Of a DNA stretch of 64,000 bases, positions 53,889 to 62,664 are shown one piece after another. Numbering within the stretch: the first letter of the stretch is position 1; each line of letters opens with the position of its first letter. The notes under the pieces were generated by a model, which was not told where the DNA came from, made no database searches, and worked only from the letters and a program-made list of their open reading frames with translations. The stretch lies in assembly GCA_964449895.1 (NCBI GenBank), contig CAYVBY010000010.1, positions 7,504-71,503 on the forward strand. Direction: 5' to 3'. The position numbers and the translations under genes were made by a program. This DNA comes from Intestinibacter sp964449895. GTDB lineage: Bacteria > Bacillota > Clostridia > Peptostreptococcales > Peptostreptococcaceae.

Positions 53889-53893
53889 AAAAC

Positions 53894-55621
53894 ATGAAAA
53901 AACAAAAAATCAAAATTACTTTAATATCAATGATGATATTTCTTATGTCAACTGTAATGGCATTTGCTGAAGAAGTAGATATAGCACAAGTAAATGCACA
54001 AAAATATGGTATCTTAACTTTAATACCACCACTAGTAGCTATAGTATTAGCATTTGTTACAAAAAATGTTATAGTATCGTTAGCTTTAGGTATCTTATCA
54101 GGTGGAATTATTCTTAATTTCTCAGTAAATATTTTTAATACTATAATACAAGCATTTTTAGATTTAGTAGAAAGAGCTGTATATTCACTTGCTGATCCTT
54201 GGAATGCTGGTATAATTTTACAAGTTTTAGCAATAGGTGGAGTTATTAGTTTAGTAAGTAAAATGGGTGGAGCAAAAGCTGTAGCACAAGCTTTATCTAA
54301 AAAGGCAAAAAGTGCAAAATCAGCTCAAATAATAACTTGGTTTGCTGGACTTTTAGTATTCTTTGATGATTATGCAAACTCTTTAATAATAGGACCTATG
54401 ATGAGACCTGTTACAGATGGTTTAAAAATATCTAGAGCAAGACTTGCATTTATTATAGATGCAACTGCAGCACCGATTGCTGGACTTGCTATAATCTCAA
54501 CTTGGATAGGTCTTGAAGTTGGTCTTATAGGAGATGCACTTAATTCAGTTGGATTAAATGAAAATCCTTTTGGGGTATTTTTAAGTACTATACCATTTAG
54601 ATTTTATAATATATTAATTTTAGCATTTATAGTAATGACAGCTTTATTATTAAAAGACTTTGGTCCTATGAGAAAAGCTGAATTAGAAGCAAGACGTGGA
54701 GGGAAAAATCTTTCTGATGGAAATGAAATAAATAAAAAAATATCTGCTGAACATGATGATTTAGAACCTTTAGAAGGTGTAACACCTAGTGTGTGGAATG
54801 CGATTATACCTATAGGAACTTTAATAGTAGTTGCTTTAATATCATTTTATCATAGTGGATATACAATCATAATGGGATCTGAAGATACAGCACTTATAGC
54901 TTTAATGCAAAATTCACCATTTTCATTTGACGCTATAAAAGAAGCATTCAGTAACTCAGATGCATCAGTTGCTTTATTCCAATCAGCATTATTTGCAGGT
55001 ATAGTGACTATGGCTATGGGTGTATGTAAAAAAATGTTTACAATAAGTGAAGCTTTAGATATATGGGTAGATGGTATGAAAACATTAATAATAACTTGTG
55101 TAATATTAGTATGTGCATGGTCATTAAGTTCTGTTATAAAAGAATTAGGAACTGCTAAATTCTTAATTAGCTATTTATCAGGTTCAATACCAGCATTTAC
55201 TTTACCAAGTATAATATTTATATTAGGTGCTATAATATCATTTGCAACTGGTACAGCTTATGGAACAATGGGTATACTTATGCCGCTTGCTATACCTCTT
55301 GCACATTCTATAAATCCTGAAATGGGTTATATAATAGTTTCTACAAGTGCGGTTTTAACAGGTGCTATATTTGGAGATCACTGTTCACCAATATCAGATA
55401 CAACAATATTATCTTCAATGGGTGCAGGATGTGATCATATAGAACATGTTAGAACTCAAATGCCTTATGCTCTATTTACAGCAGTTATAACAGTAGTATT
55501 TGGATATATTCCAGCTGGATTTGGATTACCAATATACATAGTGTTACCTCTTGCTTTAGTAGCATTATTTATAGGGATACAAATACTTGGTAAGAGTGTA
55601 GAAGTAGAAGACGCAGAATAA
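53894..55621 (+). CDS. lysW: Lysine-regulated NhaC-family transporter (LysW-type)
   Basis: 575 residues with an N-terminal hydrophobic segment and about twelve further membrane helices. NhaC-superfamily motifs occur in repeated halves: GLLVFFDDYANSLIIGPMMRP in the first, FATGTAYGTMGILMPLAIPL and GAIFGDHCSPISDTTILSS in the second. An L-box lysine riboswitch precedes it, which in comparative genomics marks NhaC-like carriers of this class as lysine transporters. Lysine import is therefore the best inference; Na+/H+ exchange alone is less likely. AGGAGGAAAA precedes the ATG. A strong terminator follows. Confidence 0.85.
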   Translation: MKKQKIKITLISMMIFLMSTVMAFAEEVDIAQVNAQKYGILTLIPPLVAIVLAFVTKNVIVSLALGILSGGIILNFSVNIFNTIIQAFLDLVERAVYSLADPWNAGIILQVLAIGGVISLVSKMGGAKAVAQALSKKAKSAKSAQIITWFAGLLVFFDDYANSLIIGPMMRPVTDGLKISRARLAFIIDATAAPIAGLAIISTWIGLEVGLIGDALNSVGLNENPFGVFLSTIPFRFYNILILAFIVMTALLLKDFGPMRKAELEARRGGKNLSDGNEINKKISAEHDDLEPLEGVTPSVWNAIIPIGTLIVVALISFYHSGYTIIMGSEDTALIALMQNSPFSFDAIKEAFSNSDASVALFQSALFAGIVTMAMGVCKKMFTISEALDIWVDGMKTLIITCVILVCAWSLSSVIKELGTAKFLISYLSGSIPAFTLPSIIFILGAIISFATGTAYGTMGILMPLAIPLAHSINPEMGYIIVSTSAVLTGAIFGDHCSPISDTTILSSMGAGCDHIEHVRTQMPYALFTAVITVVFGYIPAGFGLPIYIVLPLALVALFIGIQILGKSVEVEDAE

Positions 55622-55638
55622 ATTTTTAAATAAATATA

Positions 55639-55679
55639 AAAAACTGCTATGTAAATAGATTACATAGCAGTTTTTTTTT
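55639..55679 (+). terminator. Terminator after the lysine-regulated carrier
   Basis: Perfect stem AAAACTGCTATGTAA with complement, loop ATAG, nine T after it. Confidence 0.9.
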
Positions 55680-55847
55680 GATTAAATAATTTTTTAAAAT
55701 TAAATTTTATATAAAATGTTGATTATAAAAATTATTTGCTATATATTAAAGAAAATAGTAAAAAATTTGAAAAATAATCCTTGTCAAGTATAAAAGACTA
55801 TAATTTTATGATACAATATAAAAAAACTTAGCAACGGAGGATAAGCT

Positions 55848-56438
55848 ATGAATTCTAATGAAAGAGTAGATGAATTTTTAAAATTACAAGAAAAAGGAAT
55901 TTCTTTTGAAGATATAGCTTCTAGTTTTGGAGTAAAACCAAATACTCTAAAAAAAGATTTAAATAAAAGAGGATATAAATTCGTCAAAGGAAAATATATA
56001 CAAAAAATACAAAAACAAGAATCTATGCAAGTTGTATTTGAAGAAGCTAAAAGTGTAGAAAATAAAAAAACTTCAAAAGATAATAATAAAGTAACAAGTA
56101 AAGAATCAATTCAAAAAATAACAAAGAAAAATAATAAAGTTACAAAGCCTAAAAAGGATAAGAAGATAAACTTAACTCAAGAAGATTTAGACAAATTGTG
56201 TGAAGTTTATGATTGGTACTTACAAGTAAAAGATTTTAAGGCTTTAAAAAGAAAAAAAATAAAAAATGATATAACAGTAGATTTTGAATTTAAAGAAGAA
56301 AAAAGCATTAATTTAAAAGTTGATAAAGATATATGGGAAGATTTTTTAAGATTATGCAGCAATTCAAGTTACGATAGAAAAACTATTATAACACAAGCTT
56401 TAAAAGACTTTATGAAGGTGTATAAAGATTTATTATAA
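55848..56438 (+). CDS. DNA-binding protein with N-terminal HTH and C-terminal ribbon-helix-helix
   Basis: 196 residues. The N-terminus (about 5-45) looks like a helix-turn-helix: GISFEDIASSFGVKPNTLKKDL. A lysine-rich disordered stretch runs about 55-110. The C-terminal 45 residues (SINLKVDKDIWEDFLRLC, then DRKTIITQALKDFM) have the strand-helix-helix pattern of MetJ/Arc DNA-binding proteins. Such proteins are typical of plasmid partition or antitoxin genes, but I see no toxin, ParA or plasmid gene beside it. CGGAGGATAAG precedes the ATG. The next gene begins 22 bases later. Confidence 0.7.
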   Translation: MNSNERVDEFLKLQEKGISFEDIASSFGVKPNTLKKDLNKRGYKFVKGKYIQKIQKQESMQVVFEEAKSVENKKTSKDNNKVTSKESIQKITKKNNKVTKPKKDKKINLTQEDLDKLCEVYDWYLQVKDFKALKRKKIKNDITVDFEFKEEKSINLKVDKDIWEDFLRLCSNSSYDRKTIITQALKDFMKVYKDLL

Positions 56439-56460
56439 TTTTTAAATAGGAGTTTTGTTT

Positions 56461-57267
56461 ATGATTAAAAGAAAATGGAAAGTTATTTTATTGTTATCTA
56501 TATTTATAATTATATCGATATTAATTGTGATCAACTTTGTAAATAATAAATTAGATAAAGAAATAGAATATTCTATAAGTGAAGAACAAGCAAAAGCTTT
56601 AGAAATAGAAAATATAAAAATAACTAATATTTCAAATGTTGTAAATAAAAAGTATGTAACTACAAAAGTCAAAAATAAATTAGATCAAACTGTATTTGAT
56701 ATAAATATAAGTTATGTTGAATTAGATAAAAACGAAAATAAAATTTCAACTAATGAATTAATGATAGAAATTCCATTAAATAGTGATGAAAAAGCTGTAA
56801 TAGCAATAACACCACAAAATTATACTAATACTATAAATATAGTAGGATATAGCTATAAAGCTGGTAATTGTAATGTTGATGTAAATTTAGAAAATGATAA
56901 AATAAAAATAACAAAAATAAAAGATGATAATATAAAAAATAGAGATTATGAAATACTTGCTTTATCTGATTTAAAAAAAATAGATGATACTAATTATAAA
57001 TTGACAATTAAGAATTTATCAGGAAAAAACTTAGGTAATTTAGTATTAAAAATTGCTGAAATAAATGAACTTAAAGAATATGTAAATGTCAAATATGTAA
57101 ATTATAATTCAATACTGCAAGGAAAGAAGGAAACTGAATTATTAATAAACTCAAATCGTAAAGAACATACTTTAGAAGTTATAGGATATACTTATGATGA
57201 TATAAAAAATAAAGAAAATATAGATGTTGATTTAAAATCTCATATTGCAAATATTATAAAAAATTAA
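56461..57267 (+). CDS. Single-pass membrane protein with repeated beta domains
   Basis: I take the ATG at 56461 after AGGAG; the frame extends two codons upstream. The 268 residues have one N-terminal membrane helix (about 6-28) and an extracytoplasmic part with two repeats of about 100 residues that resemble FxLYD-like immunoglobulin folds. Each has KITNI/YKLTIKNLS openings, a central charged strand and a terminal Y-(S/T)-Y-(K/D) strand (NIVGYSYKAG, EVIGYTYDD). The function is unknown. It follows the HTH/RHH gene and precedes a two-component system. Confidence 0.6.
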   Translation: MIKRKWKVILLLSIFIIISILIVINFVNNKLDKEIEYSISEEQAKALEIENIKITNISNVVNKKYVTTKVKNKLDQTVFDINISYVELDKNENKISTNELMIEIPLNSDEKAVIAITPQNYTNTINIVGYSYKAGNCNVDVNLENDKIKITKIKDDNIKNRDYEILALSDLKKIDDTNYKLTIKNLSGKNLGNLVLKIAEINELKEYVNVKYVNYNSILQGKKETELLINSNRKEHTLEVIGYTYDDIKNKENIDVDLKSHIANIIKN

Positions 57268-57300
57268 GCTTCTGTAAATGTAGAAGCTTAATTTTAATTT
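57264..57300 (+). terminator. Terminator after the beta-domain protein
   Basis: Stem TTAAGCTTCT/AGAAGCTTAA overlaps the stop codon, with a T-rich tail. Confidence 0.75.
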
Positions 57301-57325
57301 ACAAAATCTATTTATGGAGGTAGAC

Positions 57326-57997
57326 ATGAAAATTTTAGTGGTAGAAGATAACATAAAGTTATTAGACAGTATAGTTAAAGAACTAAATACTCATTTTGAA
57401 ACTTACTTTTGTAGTGATGGTGAGGAAGCTTTATATATGATAGGACAAAATATATATGATTTAATAGTACTTGATTTAATGCTACCTAATTTATCAGGAA
57501 TAGAAATTTTAAAATCTATGCGTGATAAATTTATAGATACACCTGTTTTAATTTTAACTGCTAAGGAATCTATAAGTGATAAGGTAAAAGCTTTTGAAAT
57601 AGGTGCAAATGATTATCTTACAAAGCCTTTTTATATGGAGGAATTAGTAGCTAGAATTTATGCTATTCTTAGAACTAATGGAAAAATGCAAGCAAAGAAT
57701 TCTATAGATTTTAAGGAGTTACATTTAGATTTAAATAATAAAAGATTATTTATAGATGAAGATGAAATAGAACTTCAAAATAAGCAATTTAATCTACTTG
57801 AATATTTACTTTTAAATAAAGGCTCTATTTTGCTAAAAGAACAAATTTACGATAGAATCTGGGGAATTGAATCAGATGTTACTATAGAAATTGTAGAAGT
57901 GTATATAAGCCATTTGAGAAAAAAACTAAGCAAATATGGATATGATAAATATATAAAAACTAAGAGAAAAGTGGGTTATATGTTCGATGATAAATAA
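57326..57997 (+). CDS. OmpR-family response regulator
   Basis: 223 residues from ATG at 57326, after TGGAGGTAG. The receiver domain (1-115) has acidic residues VVEDN, phosphoacceptor Asp50 in IVLDLMLPN, conserved Thr in LTAKE and Lys in YLTKPF. The winged-helix DNA-binding domain (about 130-223) shows LNNKRLFIDEDEIELQ and the recognition part VEVYISHLRKKLSK. It overlaps the kinase gene by 11 bases, so the two are made together. The stimulus and target genes are unknown. Confidence 0.92.
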   Translation: MKILVVEDNIKLLDSIVKELNTHFETYFCSDGEEALYMIGQNIYDLIVLDLMLPNLSGIEILKSMRDKFIDTPVLILTAKESISDKVKAFEIGANDYLTKPFYMEELVARIYAILRTNGKMQAKNSIDFKELHLDLNNKRLFIDEDEIELQNKQFNLLEYLLLNKGSILLKEQIYDRIWGIESDVTIEIVEVYISHLRKKLSKYGYDKYIKTKRKVGYMFDDK

Positions 57998-59231
57998 AGA
58001 GGTTCTTAAAAATACACAAAAAAAATTAATTAGAATAAATATGTTAGTAGTTTCAGGATTTTTAATTTTGCTTTGTATATTTACATATATTTATTTTAAT
58101 TACAAAAATGATACAAACATAAATTATGAAATGGAATTAGAGCTTCAAAATATAATAAGACAGATAAATCATTGGGATAGATTTGGATATTTTAAGGAAT
58201 TAGAAATTAATGATCCTAGAAATATGGTATATATATATCAAGGTGATTCATTGATTTATTCAAAATCCATGTCTTATTTTGAAATGGATGAGTTTAACTC
58301 TAAATTAGAAAATAAAAACAACTTTTTTTCTTATGAAGAAGATGGATTTTATTTTAGAGAATGTAATTATACAAACAATGGATATACTATTAGAATAGTC
58401 AGAGATATAAATAGCGAAATAAATTCTAGAAAGCAGCTTTTATTTACTATGCTTAATGTCATAATTTTATTTTGTATATTTACTTATTTTATAGCTTTAT
58501 ATCTTACAAAAAATGTTTTAAAGCCAATAGAAATTACTTGGAATAATCAAGCAAAATTTATACAAAATGCATCTCATGAACTGAGAACACCAATAACAAT
58601 AGTTTCTTCCAAATTAGAGGGAATTTTAAAACATCCAGATAATACAGTAAGTGATGAAGTAGAAGCTATTGCAGATGCTATGAATGAAACTAGAAGGCTT
58701 AAAAAAATGATAAATGATTTATTGATACTTGTAAAAGAAGATTATGTAGATTTACTTGTAAAGGAAGAATTTGATTTAGAAGAGCTTGTAAACGATTTAT
58801 GTGATAATTTTTTTGATGTTGCCTTAATTCAAAATAAAACTTTAAAAATTTCTTCTAATATAGATAATAAAATGATAATTAGTGATAAAAATAAACTTAG
58901 ACAATTATTAGTTATTTTTATAGATAATGCATTTAAATATACAGAGGAAGAAGATTACATAAAAATATCATTAAAAGAAAAAAATCAAAAGATATATATA
59001 TCAATTGAAGATAATGGAATAGGTATAAAAAAAGAAGAACTACCACATTTATTTGATAGATTTTTTAGAAGTCAAAATGTTAGAAGTAAAGATATTGATG
59101 GTTCTGGAATAGGACTTTCAATTGCAAAATTATTGTCAGAAAGACTAAAATATAAATTAACGGTTGATTCAGAATATGGAAAATGGACTAAATTTCAAAT
59201 AATTATCCCAATAGAAAATATTAAAAAATAA
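57987..59231 (+). CDS. Sensor histidine kinase, partner of the OmpR-type regulator
   Basis: 414 residues. Two membrane helices (about 14-36 and 150-170) flank an extracytoplasmic sensor of some 110 residues. HisKA follows, with phosphoacceptor His197 in NASHELRTP. HATPase_c shows N box DNAFKYTEE, G1 DNGIGIK, F DRFFR and G2 GSGIGLSIAK. It has no HAMP domain between the second helix and HisKA, or only a very short one. The ATG lies within the regulator gene, the classic coupled arrangement. Ligand unknown. Confidence 0.92.
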   Translation: MINKEVLKNTQKKLIRINMLVVSGFLILLCIFTYIYFNYKNDTNINYEMELELQNIIRQINHWDRFGYFKELEINDPRNMVYIYQGDSLIYSKSMSYFEMDEFNSKLENKNNFFSYEEDGFYFRECNYTNNGYTIRIVRDINSEINSRKQLLFTMLNVIILFCIFTYFIALYLTKNVLKPIEITWNNQAKFIQNASHELRTPITIVSSKLEGILKHPDNTVSDEVEAIADAMNETRRLKKMINDLLILVKEDYVDLLVKEEFDLEELVNDLCDNFFDVALIQNKTLKISSNIDNKMIISDKNKLRQLLVIFIDNAFKYTEEEDYIKISLKEKNQKIYISIEDNGIGIKKEELPHLFDRFFRSQNVRSKDIDGSGIGLSIAKLLSERLKYKLTVDSEYGKWTKFQIIIPIENIKK

Positions 59232-59308
59232 ATTGAAAAAATGATTTTAATGACGAAAAATTGGGTATAATTGTAATAGATGAATATAATAATTAGGAGG
59301 ATATTTAA

Positions 59309-59617
59309 ATGGCAAATATAATAAATTCACAAGAATTTGATAATGCAATACAAAATGGAGTAGTAGTTGTAGATTTCTTTGCAACTTGGTGTGGACCTTG
59401 TAAAATGTTAGCACCTATATTTGAAGAATTAGGAGAAGAATTAGAAAAAGTAAAATTTGTAAAAGTAGATATAGATCAAAATAGTGACTTAGTTCAAAAG
59501 TTTAAAATAGTATCTGTTCCAACTATGAAAATATTTAAAGATGGAGAAGAATTAGATACTTTAGTGGGATTTATGCCTAAAGAAGTATTAAAAAATAAAA
59601 TTGAAGTACATTTATAA
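59309..59617 (+). CDS. trxA: Thioredoxin
   Basis: 102 residues of classic length. The active site is WCGPCK at about residues 28-33 in FFATWCGPCKMLAP, with the cis-proline motif SVPTM and FKDGEE further on. It reduces disulfides in cytosolic proteins. The gene for its probable reductase follows 15 bases downstream. TAGGAGGAT precedes the ATG. Presence of a stand-alone thioredoxin/reductase pair is common in clostridia and supports redox or glycine-reductase chemistry. Confidence 0.96.
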   Translation: MANIINSQEFDNAIQNGVVVVDFFATWCGPCKMLAPIFEELGEELEKVKFVKVDIDQNSDLVQKFKIVSVPTMKIFKDGEELDTLVGFMPKEVLKNKIEVHL

Positions 59618-59632
59618 AAAGGGTGATATGTC

Positions 59633-60499
59633 ATGAGATATGATATAGCTATAGTGGGAAGTGGACCAGCAGGTTTAAGTGCCGCTATCAATGCCAAAAT
59701 AAGAAATAAAAATTTTATAATATTTGGGAATCAAGATTTAAGTGCTAAAATTGAAAAAGCACCAATTATAGACAATTACTTAGGGCTTTACAACATAACA
59801 GGACAAAATCTAAAACAAAACTTTAAACATCATATAGATTCTATGGATATAAAAATAGATACTCATAAAATAACAAATATATATGCTATGGGAGATTACT
59901 TTGCTTTAATTAGTGGAAGTGATATGTTTGAAGCTACTTCTGTAATAATTGCAACAGGTACAGATAGTAGCAAATCTTTAAAAGGAGAAGAAGAGTATTT
60001 AGGTAGGGGTGTAAGCTACTGTGCTACTTGTGATGCTCCTTTATATAAAGATAAAAGGGTTTGTATAGTAGGATACAACGAAGAATCTATACACGAAGCT
60101 AATTTTTTAAGTGAAATAGCATCAAAGACTTACTTTATACCTATGAGAAAGTTTCTTAAAAGCCATCTAGAATCTATAAATAAAAATATCGAAATAATAG
60201 ATAAAAATCCTTTAGAAATAAAAGGAGAAATGCTTGTAAATGAGCTTGATTTAGGTAATGAGTCAATAGATTTAGATGGAGTATTTATAATAAAAGATAG
60301 TATGTCTCCTAAAAATCTAGTTCCTGGACTAGAGATGGAAAATGAACATATAAAAGCTGACATAAATATGAAAACTAACATAAAAGGATTATTTGCATGT
60401 GGTGATTGTGTAGGTAAGCCATATTCATATATAAAAGCAGCAGGTCAAGGATTAACAGCAGCCTTAAATGCTGTAGAATATGTATCAAATAAAAAATAA
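59633..60499 (+). CDS. Flavin thioredoxin reductase lacking NADPH motifs (FFTR-like)
   Basis: 288 residues, FAD-binding low-molecular-weight thioredoxin reductase fold: GSGPAGLSAA at residues 9-18, active-site CATCD near 127-131 and the FAD-binding GLFACGDC near the end. The NADPH domain is present but its fingerprints are not. The usual GGGxSA reads GYNEES and the HRRxxxR arginines read PMRKFLK. This matches ferredoxin-dependent or similar flavin thioredoxin reductases known from clostridia, which do not use NADPH. It should recharge the adjacent thioredoxin. The electron donor is inference. AAAAGGGTGAT precedes the ATG. Confidence 0.85.
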   Translation: MRYDIAIVGSGPAGLSAAINAKIRNKNFIIFGNQDLSAKIEKAPIIDNYLGLYNITGQNLKQNFKHHIDSMDIKIDTHKITNIYAMGDYFALISGSDMFEATSVIIATGTDSSKSLKGEEEYLGRGVSYCATCDAPLYKDKRVCIVGYNEESIHEANFLSEIASKTYFIPMRKFLKSHLESINKNIEIIDKNPLEIKGEMLVNELDLGNESIDLDGVFIIKDSMSPKNLVPGLEMENEHIKADINMKTNIKGLFACGDCVGKPYSYIKAAGQGLTAALNAVEYVSNKK

Positions 60500-60540
60500 A
60501 TTAAATTTTTATAATTCAAAATGTATAAATTATAATTAAT

Positions 60541-60578
60541 AAAAAACAGCTTTTAAATTTATTAAAAGCTGTTTTTTC
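60541..60578 (+). terminator. Terminator after the thioredoxin reductase gene
   Basis: Long perfect stem AAAAAACAGCTTTTAA with complement, loop ATTTA, and a T-run; it also faces the converging gene. Confidence 0.85.
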
Positions 60579-60589
60579 ATAGTCTAAAA

Positions 60590-61102
60590 TTATTTAATTA
60601 CGTGATTAGTTTTGTCATTATTATTTATTTTTTTTGATTTAGTTTTTAATTCTTCTATTTTTTTATTAAGTTCTTCTATGTCTTTATTTATTTTGACTAG
60701 ATAATCGCTAATTGAATCTTCTAATACATCTTCGTTGAATTGATAGTTTAAATAGTAATCATCAAGTTCTTGTACAAATTTATTAGCACTAGATGTAGCT
60801 TCTAAGAAAGAATCAAAGTGTTCTGATTTAAGACCTTGTTTAAATTTTCTAATATCTTTTTTTATAAAATCTATTATTTTTATTTCATTAGAAAAAGTTC
60901 CTTGAGGTATAGGATAAGGTGCAATTCTTTGAAGAAAATATTTATTTTTGTCATTTATATTGTATGTATATAAAACTTTAAAATTATTGTCTAAAATAAA
61001 TTTAATAAAATATAAATTACCACTACATTTTGTTATTTTTTTTGCACCTAGTTGTCTTAATAGAATTTCAATAGAATCTCCTTTTACTGTATTAATTTTC
61101 AA
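60590..61102 (-). CDS. Hypothetical protein with C-terminal coiled coil
   Basis: 170 residues from a TTG at 61102, eight bases after AAAGGAG; a GTG at 61111 overlaps that site. The N-terminal 80 residues look like a small alpha/beta domain (LYFIKFILDNNFKVLYTYN). The last 45 are a clear coiled coil of Lys, Glu, Leu and Ile heptads (ISDYLVKINKDIEELNKKIEEL). No domain recognised, no signal peptide. It lies 31 bases behind the ArsB/NhaD-type carrier gene on the same strand, so it may be co-transcribed with it. Confidence 0.55.
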   Translation of the reverse strand: MKINTVKGDSIEILLRQLGAKKITKCSGNLYFIKFILDNNFKVLYTYNINDKNKYFLQRIAPYPIPQGTFSNEIKIIDFIKKDIRKFKQGLKSEHFDSFLEATSSANKFVQELDDYYLNYQFNEDVLEDSISDYLVKINKDIEELNKKIEELKTKSKKINNNDKTNHVIK

Positions 61103-61133
61103 AGTAAACACTCCTTTTTAAATATATAATAAA

Positions 61134-62405
61134 TTATATTGCAAATTTTATAAATAAATAAGCTGATGAAATAATAATTGTTAAAATCATTATAGGGAAA
61201 CCTATTTTTAAGTAATGAATAAATGAAATAGGATATCCATGTTTTTGTCCTACACTAGATAAAACAACATTTGCAGATGCACCTATAAGTGTTCCATTTC
61301 CTCCAAGACAAGCTCCTAAAGAAGTTGCCCACCAAAGAGGCGTAACATCCATTCCTTTAGTTTGCATAGTTAATATAAGTGGAATAAGTGTTGCAACAAA
61401 TGGTATATTATCTAAGAATGATGAAACTATAGCAGAAATCCATAGTATTAAGAACATTGTAAGAATTACATCTCCATTTGTTTTTTCTACTAATAAGTTT
61501 GCAAGCATTGATATTACTCCAGTATTAGAAAGACCACCTACTGTTATAAATAGTCCTGCGAAAAATGCTATAGTAGGCCATTCTACACTATATAATATTT
61601 CATGAGGATCTTGTTTTCCTATTAATAATAATATACAAGCTCCAGTTAAGGCTACTACAGAAGATTCTATTCCAAGTTTACTATGAGTCATAAATCCTAT
61701 AAGAATAAGAGCTAGTACAACTAGGCTTTTTATAAGTAAAGATTTATCTTGTATGGCTTTTTTTTCATCTAATTCTGCAATTAATTGTTCAGAATCTGCA
61801 CTTTTTACAAGGTCTTTTCTATAAAGGAATTTAAATATAACAACTACTACTGCTAAAATAACTACAATTGCAGGACCTAAGTTTATTAAAAAGTCTCCAA
61901 AACTTAAATTTGCAGCACTACCAATCATAATATTTGGTGGGTCACCTATTAAAGTTGAAGTACCACCTACATTTGATGCTATAATCTGTGTAATTAAAAA
62001 TGGAATAGGATTTAATGATAATATATCACTAATTACAAGTGTCATAGGACCTATTAATAAGACAGTTGTAACATTGTCTAATACAGCAGATAAAACAGCT
62101 GTTATTATCATAAAATAAATCATAATTTTAGAGGGGTCACCTTTTGATATTTTTGCAGTCATAATAGCTACATACTCAAATAATCCTGATTTCTTTACAA
62201 TTGATACTACAATCATCATACCGATTAATACAAATAGGGTATTAAAGTCAATATGGCTAATACCTTCTTCAAATGTTATTATTCTAAATAAAAACATTAA
62301 AGCTGCTCCAGAAAGTGCTACAATGGTTCTCTCCACTTTTTCACTTATAATTAAAAGCATTACAATGGAGAAAATAGCTATAGCTATTATTTGTTGAGAA
62401 TTCAT
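61134..62405 (-). CDS. ArsB/NhaD-type ion transporter
   Basis: 423 residues from ATG at 62405 after TTGGAGGTAA. About eleven membrane helices make two repeats of the ion-transporter superfamily: VLDNVTTVLLIGPMTLVI with NVGGTSTLIGDPPNIMIGSAA in the first, and SSFLDNIPFVATLIPLIL with SLGACLGGNGTLIGASANVV in the second. These match the SLC13/ArsB/NhaD group, where DNxxT and GGNxTLIG motifs bind the ion. No ars gene is nearby, so arsenite export is unlikely; Na+/H+ or an organic anion is possible. The substrate cannot be fixed from sequence. Confidence 0.85.
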   Translation of the reverse strand: MNSQQIIAIAIFSIVMLLIISEKVERTIVALSGAALMFLFRIITFEEGISHIDFNTLFVLIGMMIVVSIVKKSGLFEYVAIMTAKISKGDPSKIMIYFMIITAVLSAVLDNVTTVLLIGPMTLVISDILSLNPIPFLITQIIASNVGGTSTLIGDPPNIMIGSAANLSFGDFLINLGPAIVVILAVVVVIFKFLYRKDLVKSADSEQLIAELDEKKAIQDKSLLIKSLVVLALILIGFMTHSKLGIESSVVALTGACILLLIGKQDPHEILYSVEWPTIAFFAGLFITVGGLSNTGVISMLANLLVEKTNGDVILTMFLILWISAIVSSFLDNIPFVATLIPLILTMQTKGMDVTPLWWATSLGACLGGNGTLIGASANVVLSSVGQKHGYPISFIHYLKIGFPIMILTIIISSAYLFIKFAI

Positions 62406-62664
62406 TTTTTTTACCTCCAAACATAAAAATATAAAAACATCTGAACTATTTTTGTTAATGTTTTCCTACCTAATTACTTTATGGTAGTATTTTTTAATTT
62501 AAATATCTATATATTAAAAATAAATATATATAAAAAATAAAAAAAACATAAAAAATAAATTATATTAATAAAAATAAAGCTAAAGCCCAATTTATTATAT
62601 AATTTAAAAATTAGTAGTATATATGTTATAATAAATAATAAAAAAATATTGAGGATGAATATAT

